The notes beneath the pieces are model-generated. The model was not told the origin of the DNA and did no database searches. It was given only the letters and a program-made list of their open reading frames with translations. Shown here in pieces: positions 1 to 11,342 of a DNA stretch of 64,000 nucleotides. This DNA comes from Actinophytocola sp963729115 (GTDB taxonomy: Bacteria; Actinomycetota; Actinomycetes; Mycobacteriales; Pseudonocardiaceae), in the NCBI GenBank assembly GCA_963729115.1, contig CAVSMR010000022.1, positions 1-64,000 of the forward strand. Direction: 5' to 3'. Position 1 is the stretch's first letter; every line of letters begins with the position of its first letter. The translations under genes were made by a program, and so were the position numbers.

Positions 1-1116
<1,116 letters not shown>

Positions 1117-1267
1117 AAGCTTCTCCAGCCCTCTCCGTCAGTCCCGACCGCACCGGTGTGTGGTCCGGCGGTGTGCTGTTCGGGCATACCGTACCCGGCA
1201 CGCCGCACCGGTCCCGGTCGTAGTCGCAACCTGATATCGCGACCGGTATTGGCTTGACCTGAGCTCA

Positions 1268-2734
1268 CTACTTGCCCTGGAGTACCGCCTCCATGACGCT
1301 CTTCGCGATCGGAGCGGCGAGCTTGCCACCGGCGATGTCGTCGCGAAGGCGTGTCGGATCTCTCGATCACGACAGCGACCGCGACCGGGGTGCCCTTGTC
1401 GGTCTTCGCGTAGGAGATGAACCAGGCGTACGGGTTGTCCTTGTTGTCCTCGCCGTGCTGAGCGGTGCCCGTCTTGCCGCCGACCGTGACGCCGGGGATC
1501 TGGGCGTGCGTGCCGGTGCCCTCCTGGACCACGGTCTCCATCATCTCTGGACCTTCTGCGCGTTCTCCGGCGACAGCGGCTCGCTCAGCTCCTGCGGCGT
1601 GTGCTGCTGGACGACGTTCAGGTTCGGGGCCCGCAGCTGGTCGACCATGTACGGCTTCATCAGCTTGCCGCCGTTGGCGACCGCCGAGGCGACCATGGCC
1701 ATCTGGAGCGGGGTGGCGCGGTTGACGCCTGGCCGATGCCGGCCATGGCGTTCTGCGGCCGGTTGTCCTTGGGGAAGACGCTCTCGGCGGCCCGCACCGG
1801 GGTGTCGATCTGCTCGTTGTTGAAGCCGAACTTCTCCGCCTCGGCGATCATCTTCTTGTTGCCGAGGTCGGCGCTCATCTTGCCGAACACCGTGTTGCAG
1901 GACACCCGCAGCGCCTCGCGCATGGTGGCGTTCTCGCAGGGGATGTTGCCCTCGTTGTTCAGCCGGCTGCTGGGTGTCGGGAAGCGTGTACGGCAGCGGC
2001 GACTTCGTCTTGGCGTCGACGTCGTCGTACAGCCCGTTCTCCAGCGCCGCGGAGGCCGTGACGACCTTGAAGGTCGAGCCGGGCGGGTAGGTCTGGCGCA
2101 GCGCCCGGTTGAGCATCGGCTCGTCGGGGTCGTTCTTCTTCTGCAGCGCGGTGTACGCCTCGGAGTCCTTCGTGGCTGTTGCCGGCGAAGGTCGACGGGT
2201 CGTACGACGGGGTGCTGGCCAGCGCCAGGATCGCGCCGGTCTCCGGGTTGATCGCGGCGACCGCGCCCTTCTTGTCGCCGAGGCCCTCGAAGGCGGCCTT
2301 CTGGGCCTTCGAGTTGAGGGTGGTCACGACGTTGCCGCCCTTCTGCTTCTCGCCGGTCAGCATGTCGACCGTGCGGCTGAAGAAGAGCCTGTCGTCGGTG
2401 CCGGTGAGGATGCCGTCGTTGAGCTTCTCCAGCTGGTTGGCGTCGAAGGCCTGCGAGGCGTAGCCGGTGACCGGCGCCCACATCTTGCCGTTCTTGTACG
2501 TGCGCTTGTACTTGAAGTCGCCGCTGTCCGTGACCGTCGGAGCCGGTGACGGGCTTGCCGTCGACGATGATGTTGCCGCGCGGCATGCTGTAGCGCTCGA
2601 TGGCGACCCGGCGGTTGTGCGGTGTCGTTCTTGAGCGAGTCGGCCTGGACGAACTGGACCCAGTTGACGCGCACGAGCAGAGCGAGGACGAGCAGGCCGC
2701 AGAAGATCGCGACCCGGCGCAGGGGCTTGTTCAC
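1268..2734 (-). CDS. pbpA: Penicillin-binding protein PbpA (class B transpeptidase), frame broken several times
   Basis: Class B penicillin-binding protein that cross-links peptidoglycan together with the RodA/FtsW partner encoded just upstream. It begins with GTG at 2734, overlapping the rodA stop (GTGA). An N-terminal membrane anchor (FCGLLVLALLVRVNWVQF) is followed by the transpeptidase domain. All three active-site motifs are visible in different frames: SxxK as GSTFK near 2075, SxN as SCN near 1900, and KTGTA near 1460. The end KSVMEAVLQGK-stop lies at 1268. About five or six single-base frame changes are needed to read it through. With every catalytic motif kept, I treat the breaks as sequencing errors. 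Confidence 0.85.
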
Positions 2735-4119
2735 GGTCGGACCACCTGGGTCATCTCGGCGTCGGTGGACGGTGCGGGTGCCGGAGCGGGCCGGCGGGCG
2801 GTGTCGCTGATGCGCAGCAGGATGGCGACCAGCGCCCAGTTGGCGATCACGGACGAACCGCCCTGGGCGAGGAACGGCATGGTCATACCGGTCAGCGGGA
2901 TGAGGCCCGTCACACCGCCGGCGACGACGAAGACCTGGAGCGCGAACGCGCCGGACAGGCCGACCGCCAGCAGCTTGCCGAACGGGTCACGGGCGGCGAG
3001 CGCCGTCCGGATGCCGCGCTCGATCAGCAGGCCGTACAGCAGCAGGATGCGCCATCAGTCCGGCGAGGCCGATTTCCTCGCCGACGGTGGCGAGAATGTA
3101 GTCACTCTTGGGCGCGATAGCCGAGGATGAGGCGGGAGTAGCCCTGGCCGAGGCCGGAGCCGAGGATGCCGCCGGAGCCGAAGGAGTACATCGCCTGGGC
3201 GGTCTCGGTGACGCCGCCGTTGAGCAGCTCCAGCGGGTTGAGCCAGTTGTGCACACGCGTCTGGACGTGCGACTCGAAGGTGGCCACGGCGACCGCGCCG
3301 CCCGCGCTGAGAAGCAGGCCGAAGACGATCCAGCTGGTCCGCTCGGTCGCGACGTACAGCATGATCACGAAGAGGCCGAAGAACAGCAGCGAGGTGCCCA
3401 GGTCGGTCTCGAAGACCAGGATCATCAGGCTCAGCGCCCAGATGACGAGGATCGGGCCGAGGTCGCGGCCGCGGGGGAGGTAGAGCCCCATGAAGCGGCG
3501 GCTGGCCAGCGCCAGCGCGTCCCGCTTCACCATCAGGTAGCCGGCGAAGAAGATCGCGATGATGATCTTCGCGAACTCGCCGGGCTGCAGCGAACCGAGC
3601 CCGGGGATCGTGATCCAGATCTTGGCGCCGTTGACCGCCGGGAAGAACACCGGCGGCGACCAGCAGCACCAGCGCGACCACCATGGAGATGTAGGTGTAG
3701 CGCTGCAGGACGCGGTGGTCCTTGAGGAAGATCAGGATGGCGAGGAAGAGCGCGACGCCGAAGGTCGACCACATCAGCTGGTTGGGGGCCATCGCCTTGC
3801 CGAGCGAGGGCTCCTGGTCCAGCCGCCAGATGAAGACCAGCCCCAGGCCGTTGAGCAGGGTGGCGATGGGCAGCATCAGCGGGTCGGCGTACGGCGCCCA
3901 CTTGCGGACGACGAGGTGGGCGACGCCGGCCAGCAGGCCGAGGCCGAGCGCCGTAGCCGAGCACACCGGCGGGGACCGTGCGCCGTCCTTCGCCAGGCCG
4001 ACGTTGACGTACGCGAACACCGGGATCAGCACCGCGAAGATGAGCATCGCCAGCTCGGTGTTGCGCCGGCTCGGCGCACCGATGGTGCCGATGGTGGTGG
4101 TGTTGGTGGTACTGCTCAT
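2731..4119 (-). CDS. rodA: SEDS glycosyltransferase RodA/FtsW, frame broken
   Basis: Polytopic SEDS-family protein that polymerises lipid II glycan strands as the partner of the class B PBP encoded next. It starts at 4119, followed by a hydrophobic segment (LAMLIFAVLIPVFAYVNVGL) and several further membrane helices. Typical SEDS sequence is seen in NGAKIWITIPGLGSLQPGEF and in GVTGLIPLTGMTMPFLAQGG near the C-terminus. At least three or four indels interrupt the frame: two close together near 3960, one near 3655 and one or more near 3050-3110. The stop at 2731 overlaps the pbpA start, so the two are translationally coupled. RodA and FtsW are hard to separate by sequence. The neighbouring pbpA and pknB fit the rodA name used in Streptomyces and Mycobacterium. 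Confidence 0.87.
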
Positions 4120-4142
4120 GAGATGTACGGCCCCCTACGCCC

Positions 4143-5756
4143 TCACTGCTGGGTGCTGCAATTCTTTTCCAGCTTCTGCTGCTCCTCGGAGGGGGCCTGG
4201 CTGGTGGTGGGAGTGGGAGTCGCCGACGGGCTCGCGGCGAGCGTGCGCGGGCGACGGCGGTGCCGTCGGGCTTGTCCGCCTTGTCGTCGGCGCCGGGCTG
4301 GCCTTGGCGTGCCGGGCGGTGCCGGGCTGGGGCCTGCCGGCGTCCTCGGCCTGCCTTGCCTCGGCCTTCTTGCGCGGCTGCGGCCGTCGCGCTCGGCGGC
4401 CTCGCGCTGCGGCGATGGTGCGGCAGGCATCGGCCTGGGCGCGCAGCTCGGCGACCTTTTCGCTCGCCTGGGTGCGGCTGTCGGCCGCGATGGTCTCCTC
4501 GACCTGCTTGCGCTGGTACGGCGGGAGGTACTTGAGTTCGACCTCGGGGTGGTCCTGGTCGACGCTCGTTGAGCGAGATCCACGCCAGGTCCTGGCTGAT
4601 GCCCCGGTAGAGGGCGACGTGGTCGTCCTTGGCGCCGACGAAGTACTGGGTCTGCGTCCAGCGGTAGCCCGCGTAGAGCCCGCCGCCGACGACGGCCAGG
4701 GCCAGCGCGATGAACAGCGACCGCTTGAGCCACCTCCCGCGCCGCGCGGGGCTTGACGAAGTCCTCGTCGATGAACGCGCCGAACGAGCCCTGCGGGGGC
4801 CCGCCGACCTCCTGGTCTCCGCTGCCGGGCGGCCCGAAGGCGCCCCCGGGCGGTGCGGGCGGCGCGTCCCTGCGGCCGAGCTCGGCGGCGCGGGCGGCCG
4901 GAGTCTGCAGGGTGCTGGGGTCGCTGAGCTGGTGCTGGTTCTCCGCGACCGCGCCGACGATGACCGGGGTGTCGTTGAGCTGCCCGGCCAGCGTGTCGTT
5001 GCCGTCGACGTCCAGGACGTCGGCGACGATGCAGGTGATGTTGTCGGGGCCGCCGCCGCGCAGGGCGAGCTGGATCAGCTCCTGCACGGTCTCGTGCGGC
5101 CCGTGGTAGCTGGCGAGGGTCTCTTCCAGCGTCTGGTGGCTGACGACCCCGGACAGTCCGTCCGAGCAGATCAGATACCGGTCGCCGGCCCGCACCTCAC
5201 GGATGGACAGGTCGGGCTCGACATGATCGCCGCTGCCCAGCGCCCGCATCAGCAGCGAACGCTGCGGGTGGGTGGTGGCTTCCTCCTCGGTGATCCGGCC
5301 CTCGTCGACCAGCCGCTGCACCCAGGTGTGGTCCTGGGTGATCTGGGTCAGCACGCCGTCGCGCAGCAGGTAGGCGCGGGAGTCGCCGACGTGGACGAGG
5401 CCGAGCCGCTGCCCGGTCCACAGCAGGGCGGTCAGGGTCGTGCCCATGCCCTCCAGCTGCGGGTCCTCCTCGACCATGACGCGCAGCTGGTCGTTGGCGC
5501 GCTGCACGGCCGTGCCCAGCGAGGTGAGGATGTCGGAGCCGGGGACGTCGTCGTCGAGCTGGACGAGGGTGGAGATCACCTCGGAGGAGGCGACCTCACC
5601 GGCGGCCTGGCCGCCCATGCCGTCGGCGATGGCGAGCAGCCGGGGCCCGGCGTAGCCGGAGTCCTCGTTGCCCTCGCGGATCATGCCCTTGTGCGATCCG
5701 GCGGCGAAGCGCAGAGACAGACTCATGCGCACCTCACCCGTCGGCTCGGGGTACAT
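4143..5756 (-). CDS. pstP: PP2C-family Ser/Thr phosphatase (PstP type), frame broken in the second half
   Basis: Metal-dependent PP2C phosphatase that reverses PknB-type phosphorylation in this operon. The catalytic domain is intact in one frame: REGNEDSG, ADGMGGQAAGE, GDSRAYLLRDG, SDGLSG and GGPDNIT give the usual metal-binding aspartates within about 240 residues. After a low-complexity Pro/Gly linker the frame shifts near 4745. In another frame a membrane helix follows (KRSLFIALALAVVGGGLYAG), and then an extracellular Ala/Pro-rich tail that ends CSTQQ at 4143 with further shifts on the way. Start choice is uncertain: 5756 (MYPEPTGEV) or 5726 (MSLSLRFAAG). Confidence 0.88.
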   Translation of the reverse strand: MYPEPTGEVRMSLSLRFAAGSHKGMIREGNEDSGYAGPRLLAIADGMGGQAAGEVASSEVISTLVQLDDDVPGSDILTSLGTAVQRANDQLRVMVEEDPQLEGMGTTLTALLWTGQRLGLVHVGDSRAYLLRDGVLTQITQDHTWVQRLVDEGRITEEEATTHPQRSLLMRALGSGDHVEPDLSIREVRAGDRYLICSDGLSGVVSHQTLEETLASYHGPHETVQELIQLALRGGGPDNITCIVADVLDVDGNDTLAGQLNDTPVIVGAVAENQHQLSDPSTLQTPAARAAELGRRDAPPAPPGGAFGPPGSGDQEVGGPPQGSFGAFIDEDFVKPRAAREVAQAVAVHRAGPGRRRRRALRGLPLDADPVLRRRQGRPRRPLPGHQPGPGVDLAQRASTRTTPRSNSSTSRRTSASRSRRPSRPTAAPRRAKRSPSCAPRPMPAAPSPQREAAERDGRSRARRPRQGRPRTPAGPSPAPPGTPRPARRRRQGGQARRHRRRPRTLAASPSATPTPTTSQAPSEEQQKLEKNCSTQQ

Positions 5757-5846
5757 CCGCACGGTGCCCACCCTCCGGTCGGGAGCACGCGCGGGTCCGC
5801 CGAGTGGACCGCCGCGGCTCGCTCGCTCCGCTCGCTCATTGTCGTA

Positions 5847-6373
5847 CTACTTCCGCAGCTCGATGACGGTCTTGCCGATGCGGATCGGGGCTCCCAGCGG
5901 AATCGGTGTCGGGGTCGTCAGCCGGGTCCGGTCCAGATACGTGCCGTTGGTGGAACCGAGGTCCTCGACGATCCACTGGCCGTCACGGTCCGGGTAGATC
6001 CTGGCATGCCTGCTGGACGCGTAGTCGTCGTCCAGCACGATCGTGGAGTCGTGCGCACGGCCCAGGGTGATGGTCTGGCCCTGGAGGGCGACGGTGGTGC
6101 CGGTCAGCGAGCCCTCGGAGACCACCAGCTTCGTGGGGGCGCCGCGGCGCTGCCGGTTGTTGCCGCGGCCGCCTTCCTGGCGGCGCTGCTGTTGCTGCGG
6201 CGGCGCAGCCTGACGCTGCGGACGCGGTTCTTGCCGCCGCGCCGTGCGGCGCCGCGCTGTGTGACACGCGTGCCGAACAGATCGCTGCGGATGACCTGAA
6301 CGGCCACGATGACGAACAGCCACAGTACGGCGAGGAAACCCAACCGCATGACCGTGAGGGTCAGCTCTGACAT
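5847..6373 (-). CDS. fhaB: FHA-domain protein FhaB, one frameshift
   Basis: Short membrane-tethered forkhead-associated protein, a phosphothreonine reader for the PknB pathway; FhaB/FipA homologues also assist division. The N-terminus (MSELTLTVMRLGF, then a helix LAVLWLFVIVAVQVI) is in one frame. After an Arg/Gln-rich linker the frame changes near 6130-6220. The C-terminal FHA domain is complete: LGRAHDSTIVLDDDYASSRHA followed by EDLGSTNGTYLD, with the conserved Arg, Ser-x-x-His and Asn-Gly. It sits 10 bases downstream of fhaA and just upstream of the phosphatase gene. Confidence 0.87.
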
Positions 6374-6383
6374 TGCCCCCGCT

Positions 6384-7220
6384 TCACCCTTCGGCTTGCC
6401 GGTAAACGATGGTGGTACTGCCCACGACAATCCGCGAGCCGTCGCGGAGAGTAGCGCGAGTGGTGTGCTGCCCGTCTACCACGATGCCGTTCGTGGAACC
6501 CAGATCCTGGATCGTGGGGGGCGTTCCGACCCGGATCTCACAGTGACGCCGGGAGACACCCGGGTCGTCGATCCGTACGTCAGCGTCGGTGCTGCGGCCC
6601 AGCACGAGCGTGGGGCGCGAGATCTGGTGGCGGTTGCCGTTGATCTCGATCCAGCGCCTGGTCTGCGCCGCGGGCTGCGGTCCTGCGCCGGGCGGTGCCG
6701 TACGGGGTACGGGCTGCGCGCCGCCGGGAGGCGGGGACGAAGGCATCGGGGGGCGGGCTCACGTGGCCGCCGCCGGGCTGGCCGCCGCGGGGCGCCGCGG
6801 GGCGCGCTGGCCGGCGGCCGCCGGGCCCGGGGCTCCTGGGACGAGCTGGAGGCGAGCGTGCGGCTGCGGACGCGGTACAGGCCGGTGTCGAGATCGTCGG
6901 CCTTCTCCAGATGGACCTTGATCGGAGCCCATGAAGGTGTAGCGCTGCTGCTTGGCGTAGTCGCGGACCATGCCGGAGAGCTCGTCGCCGAGCTGCCCGC
7001 TGTAGGGGCTGAGCCGCTCGTAGTCGGGGGTGCTCAGCTCGACGATGAAGTCGTTGGGGACGACCGTGCGGTCGCGGTTCCAGATGGTGGCGTTGTTGTC
7101 GCACTCGCGCTGTAGCGCGCCGGCGATCTCAACGGGCTGCACCTCGGACTTGAACACCTTGGCGAAGGTGCCGTTGACGAGACCTTCGAGACGCTGCTCG
7201 AAACGCTTCAGTACTCCCAC
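6384..7220 (-). CDS. fhaA: FHA-domain protein FhaA with DUF3662 N-terminus, frame broken
   Basis: First gene of the wall-signalling operon. The N-terminal DUF3662 domain is clear (MGVLKRFEQRLEGLVNGTFA, then QPVEIAGALQRECDNNA). Actinobacterial FhaA uses this domain outside the FHA reader and binds phosphorylated MviN-like proteins. The frame breaks near 6925 after QRYTFMGS and again in the Pro/Gly-rich linker near 6730-6780. The C-terminal FHA domain is intact: LVLGRSTDADVRIDDPGVSR, RRHCEI, and QDLGSTNGIVVDG, ending RQAEG at 6384. The gene order fhaA-fhaB-pstP-rodA-pbpA-pknB is conserved in Streptomyces. Confidence 0.88.
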
Positions 7221-7748
7221 GGGGCACCTCCTTCCTCAGTCTTCGCGGGTCGTCCTGATCGAGTCGTCCTGATACTGCTTACTGATCGTATCCACGCGTC
7301 GGGAAATCGGCTGGTTCCCCTTTCCCGCCTTGAGGACGAGTGTCGCCCCTCACAGGGTTGCCCGGTGCTTGCTTGCTCCTTGCCCACTGCTCGTGCACTG
7401 CGATCGTAGATGTGCCCCGCAGACAGTGTCCCGCAACCGCCGACCTCTCCCGCCGGGCGGGGGCCGCGGGCATCGGGCGGTGCCGGACCGGGCGGCCGGC
7501 ACGGAGGCGGGCCGGCTGCCCCGCTCCTGTGGCGGCTACCGCGAGTGTGAACCCTTTGGGCAGTCGCTCGGCGAATGACCGGGGAACGGCGGGGTGCCGC
7601 CCGGGGCTGCCGCGGTGCGGGGACCGGCGAAAAGGCGTGTGAAGGCACCCTCGTCAGCGTGCTAATGTTCTGGATGTCGGCAGGCGCTCGCACAAGACCC
7701 GGACGGAACAGCCCGGATCGCGTGAGAGAATCAACCGGCAGCACCCAT
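7221..7748. other. Gene-free stretch upstream of fhaA and the tRNA
   Basis: About 530 bases between the divergent fhaA gene and tRNA-Leu. No reading frame here resembles a protein I know. It should carry the operon promoter reading left and the tRNA promoter reading right. I could not point to convincing boxes for either. Confidence 0.5.
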
Positions 7749-7832
7749 GCGCGGGTGGCGGAATAGGCAGACGCGCTGGATTCAGGTTCCAGTGCCCGAA
7801 AGGGCGTGGGGGTTCAACTCCCCCCTCGCGCA
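7749..7832 (+). tRNA. tRNA-Leu (anticodon CAG)
   Basis: A class II tRNA of about 84 bases. The acceptor stem GCGCGGG pairs with CTCGCGC (one G-T pair). The D-arm has GGCGGAATAGGCAGACGC, the anticodon stem CTGGA/TCCAG encloses a seven-base loop TTCAGGT with anticodon CAG, a long variable arm (TGCCCGAAAGGGCG) follows, and the T-arm GGGGGTTCAACTCCCCC is typical. The 3' CCA is not encoded. It lies next to the fha genes as in Streptomyces chromosomes and is followed at once by a strong terminator. Confidence 0.95.
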
Positions 7833-7838
7833 CAGATG

Positions 7839-7881
7839 AGACCCCCGGTCTCCGGAGAAATCCGGAGACCGGGGGTCTTTC
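7839..7881 (+). terminator. Strong hairpin terminator after tRNA-Leu
   Basis: A perfect 18-base-pair stem (arms 7839-7856 and 7861-7878) with a GAAA loop, followed by TTTC. It starts six bases after the tRNA and ends 84 bases before the stop of the convergent LysR gene, so it could stop transcription from both sides. Confidence 0.9.
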
Positions 7882-7964
7882 GTTGTGTTCGTCACGCTGT
7901 TGTGTATGTCACGGGCGCGGGGCGTCCGCGCGGGACGGCCCGCTCGGCCGGGATCACTTGAGGT

Positions 7965-8936
7965 CTACGTCACATGTGCGGCATCCGCGGCCCGCGCCGC
8001 GGTGCCGACCCCCTCCGTGGCCTCGGTCACGGCCGTACGGAAGGCGTGCACCCGGGCCGTCTCCCGCGCGGTGTGGTGGACCAGTCCCAGGACCGAGTCC
8101 GGCAGGCCGGTGACGGGGACGAAGGCGAGGTCGCGGCGGCCGTGGTAGTCGGCGGTGGGGCGGCACAGCAGCATGCCGCCGCGGCCGGCCGCGGCGAGGG
8201 TCAGGCCTTCCTGAAGGGTGCTGACGCCGGGCCCGGCGGGTATCGGGCGGCCCAGGGGGGTGGTGGCCGGGGCATGGGCCGCGCGCCAGTAGGCGGGTGC
8301 GGGAGCGTCCGGGGAGATCAGCGCGACGGTGGCGAGCTCCTCGGCGTCGATCTCCGCGCGGGACGCCAGCGGGTGGCGTACGGAGACGGCGAGGGTCTGC
8401 TGCTGGGCGGAGAAGACCGGGCCGAGGGTGAGACCGGGCTCGGCCACCGGCAGCAGCGTGACCGCGACATCGACCGCTCCGCTGCGCAGCGCGCCGAAGG
8501 GGTCGCAGAGCGGGATCTCGACGATCTCCGTGGCGCAGCCCGGGTGGCGGCGGTGGAAGAGGTCGATGGCCTGCATGATCCGGTCGTCCGCGGTGCCCTG
8601 GAAGCCGATCGTCAGGCGGCCCTCGATGCCGCGGGCGGCGCTGCGGGCGCTGTCCACGGTGGCGCGCAGTGCCTCGTAGGCGGGGCGCAGGGACGTACGG
8701 AACTGCTCACCGAGCGGGGTGAGGCGCACGCGGCGGCTGGTGCGGTCCACGAGCCGGGCGCCGATCCGGGATTCGAGGGCGCGCAGGAGCTGGCTGACGC
8801 GGCTCTGCGAGACGTACAGACGCTCGCCGGTACGGCCGAAGTGCAGCTCCTCGGAGAGCACGAGAAAGCACTCCAGCTCGCGGAGTTCGAGGCCGGGGGC
8901 GCGGTGTCCTGCGGTCGTGGCGGGCGGGCCGCTCAT
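7965..8936 (-). CDS. LysR-family transcriptional regulator
   Basis: A 323-residue LysR regulator. The winged-helix N-terminus reads LELRELECFLVLSEELHFGR then ERLYVSQSRVSQLLRALES, the usual LysR helix-turn-helix. The rest is a periplasmic-binding-like effector domain starting around residue 95 (GRLTIGFQG). Start taken as MSGPPATTAGH at 8936; an upstream in-frame ATG exists. The gene is divergent from the MFS exporter at 9041, with about 100 bases between them. LysR regulators often control the gene they face, so this exporter is the likely target. This is one of the few genes in the left block with no frameshift. Confidence 0.88.
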   Translation of the reverse strand: MSGPPATTAGHRAPGLELRELECFLVLSEELHFGRTGERLYVSQSRVSQLLRALESRIGARLVDRTSRRVRLTPLGEQFRTSLRPAYEALRATVDSARSAARGIEGRLTIGFQGTADDRIMQAIDLFHRRHPGCATEIVEIPLCDPFGALRSGAVDVAVTLLPVAEPGLTLGPVFSAQQQTLAVSVRHPLASRAEIDAEELATVALISPDAPAPAYWRAAHAPATTPLGRPIPAGPGVSTLQEGLTLAAAGRGGMLLCRPTADYHGRRDLAFVPVTGLPDSVLGLVHHTARETARVHAFRTAVTEATEGVGTAARAADAAHVT

Positions 8937-9040
8937 GGGGTGTCCTTCGAGGGCGTCGGCGGTGGATCGATGAGTCCTGCTCATAGAAGGGTGAGGAGTT
9001 GGCCGTTGTTCCCCCGGGGGCGCGGGCGTTGGCTGGGGGC

Positions 9041-10430
9041 ATGACGAACATCGAGGGTGGCACGGCGGCGCGGACGGCCGAAGCGGCGGCGCGAGCAGGG
9101 GAGTTGGGGCGGAGGACGGGCGTGGCGGCCTGCCGGCGGTGGGGGCGCTGGCGGCCGCGACGTTCACGGTGGTGACGTCGGAGATGCTGCCGGTGGGGCT
9201 GTTGACGCCGATCGGCCGGGAGCTGCGGGTCTCGGACGGGACGGCGGGGCTGACGCTGACGGTCACGGGCTGGTCGCCGCGGTGTCGGCGCCGTTGGTGA
9301 CGCTGCTGGTGGGGAGGCGGGACCGGCGGGTGGTGCTGGCCGTTTTGACGGGCGCGCTGGCGGCGGCGAACCTCCTCGCGGCGTATGCGCCGAATGTCGT
9401 GGTGCTGCTGGCGGCGCGGGTGCTGGTGGGGCTGGGGATGGGCGGGGTGTGGGCGATCGCGGCGGGGCTGGCGGTACGGCTGGTGCCCGCACGGAGGGTG
9501 GCGGCGGCAACCTCCCTGGTCTTCAGCGGGGTCGCGGCGGCCTCGGTGCTGGGGGTGCCGGCCGGTGCCTTCGTGGGCGAACTGGGCGGCTGGCGAACGT
9601 CGTTCGTGGCGATGGCCGCGGTCTGCGGGGCGGTGGCCGTCGCGCTGGCCGTACTGCTGCCGCCGCTGCCGGAGGCCACCGCGGTGCGGCTGAAGGGCGT
9701 GCTGGGACTGCTGGGCGACGCGCCTGTACGGACCGGGCTCCTCGTGGTGGCGTTCCTGGTCACGGGGCACTTCGCGGCGTACACGTATGTGCGGCCGGTG
9801 CTCGAGGAGGTGGCCGGCGCGGGGGCGGGGCAGATCAGCACGCTGCTGCTGGCCTTCGGCGTCGCGGGCCTGGCCGGGAACTTCGCGGCCGGTGCCGGGG
9901 CGGCGCGCTCGCCGCGGGCGGCGTTGCTGGTGATCTGCGGGGTGCTCGCGGGAGCGGTGTTGCTGCTGCCGCTGCTGGGGCGTGGCGCGGGGGTGCCGGG
10001 CGCGGCGGCCCTGGTCGCCGTATGGGGGCTGGCCTACGGGGGCGTCTCGGTCAGCACCCAGAGCTGGCTGATGGCGGCCGCGCCGGCCGCGCGGGAGGCG
10101 GCGTCCGCCCTGTTCGTGGCGGTGTTCAACGGGGCCATCGCGCTGGGTGCGCTGGCCGGCGGGCGGGCCGCGGACGGCTGGGGCGTGGTCGGCGTGATGT
10201 GGCTGGGCGGTGCGCTCGCGGTGGGGGCGCTGGTGACGGTGGGGGTGGGGAGCGGGCCGGTGCGGGGAGGGGCCGGTACGGGAGGGCCCCTCGTGCCCGG
10301 AGTGAGGGGGGGAACGGGCGCGGGCCCGGGTGCGGGCCCGGGGGTGCGGTCGGGCGGAGGGCCGCGTGGCCCGGTGCCCCTGGGGCGGGCGCGTGGGTGG
10401 GTGGCTGGTGCGGGACGCGGCGTGGGGTGA
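9041..10430 (+). CDS. MFS exporter (DHA1 family), two frameshifts near the start
   Basis: Twelve-helix drug:proton antiporter. After a short soluble N-terminus the first helix region reads TFTVVTSEMLPVGLLTPI, the GTTE/TSEM-type start typical of DHA1 sugar and drug efflux proteins. The motif A loop is LVGRRDRRVVL and motif C-like sequence is SGVAAASVLGVPAGA. Frame changes near 9140 and 9270 separate the first helices from the long intact frame that ends at 10430. The last 60 residues are very Gly/Arg-rich and may be over-read. The LysR gene upstream is divergent and probably controls it. Substrate unknown. Confidence 0.8.
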
Positions 10431-10565
10431 TCGGTGCGGGCGCGTGGGTGGGGTGGCCCGTGCGGGCGCGTGGTGTGACGCGCGCCGCGGGCGGGTGCCC
10501 GGCCGGGAGGTGGCCCGCCGGGAGGTGGCGCGTCGGCCGGGGAAGCCGGGCCCGGGGCTCGGCCC

Positions 10566-11217
10566 TCAGGCGGCGAGGCGCTCGACGAGGGCCTTGGCCT
10601 TGGCCGCCGCGTCCTCGTGGGCCTTGTCGCGGGAGGTCTCGTACAGCGGGACCAGCTCGGCCATCGCCGGGTTGTTGGGGGCCATGGTCAGCTCGGGGAC
10701 GATGAAGTCGACGTCGAGCCCCAGCCCGCCGTTCAGCACGGCCTCCAGGTAGTTCTGCACGTACTCGAAGGACTCACGGGGCGTGCCCGGCGCGTACGAA
10801 CCGCCGCGGCTGGCGACGACGGTGACCGGGGTGCCCTTGGCGCGACGGCTGCTCGCCCGCCGTGCGGCCCATGATGATCACCTGGTCGAGCCACGCCTTG
10901 AGCGTGGAGGGGATCGTGAAGTTGTACATCGGCGCGCCTATGACGATCGCGTCGGCCTGCTCCAGCTCCTCGGCGAGCTGCACGCGCAGCGCGAAGGCCG
11001 CCTGCTGCTCGGGGGTGTGGGTGGCCGGGTCGGAGAAACCGGCGGAGGCGCCGACGCCGTCGAGGTGCGGCAGCGGATCGGCGGCCAGGTCGCGGTGGAT
11101 CACGGTGCCGTCGGGGTGCTGCTCCTCCCAGGCCTTGCGGAAGGCCGCGGTGACCGAGCGGGAGGCGGAGCCGCCCTCGGGGAAGACGGAGGAGTCGATG
11201 AGCAGAAGCGTGGCCAT
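10566..11217 (-). CDS. FMN-dependent NADH azoreductase / quinone reductase, one frameshift
   Basis: Flavodoxin-fold reductase of the AzoR type, which reduces quinones and azo compounds with NAD(P)H and FMN. The N-terminus MATLLLIDSSVFPEGGSASR is the phosphate-binding loop region and IGAPMYNFTIPSTLKAWLDQ is the family signature around the flavin. The frame shifts near 10855 after MGRTAG, and a second frame continues with VTVVASRGGSYAPGTP and then NYLEAVLNGGLGLDVDFIVP to the stop at 10566. Divergent from an hxlR regulator, a pairing known from the Bacillus YodB/AzoR quinone and diamide response. Confidence 0.87.
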
Positions 11218-11276
11218 GGGGATCGGTCCTTCGGTACGCGGCCGGGCGGTGCGCGACCACTGGTTGAATTCCGTAC

Positions 11277-11299
11277 GTCCCTATTAATAACACAGGGAC
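11277..11299. promoter_or_regulatory. Inverted repeat between azoreductase and hxlR (candidate HxlR operator)
   Basis: GTCCCT and AGGGAC separated by 11 AT-rich bases, in the 125-base divergent region. It lies 44 bases before the hxlR start and 60 bases before the azoreductase start. Position and symmetry fit autoregulation by the HxlR protein and control of the reductase. The assignment is inferred from position. Confidence 0.55.
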
Positions 11300-11342
11300 T
11301 TACTTTTCTGCAGTAGCCAACGGCAGGGCGGTACTCTGGTGT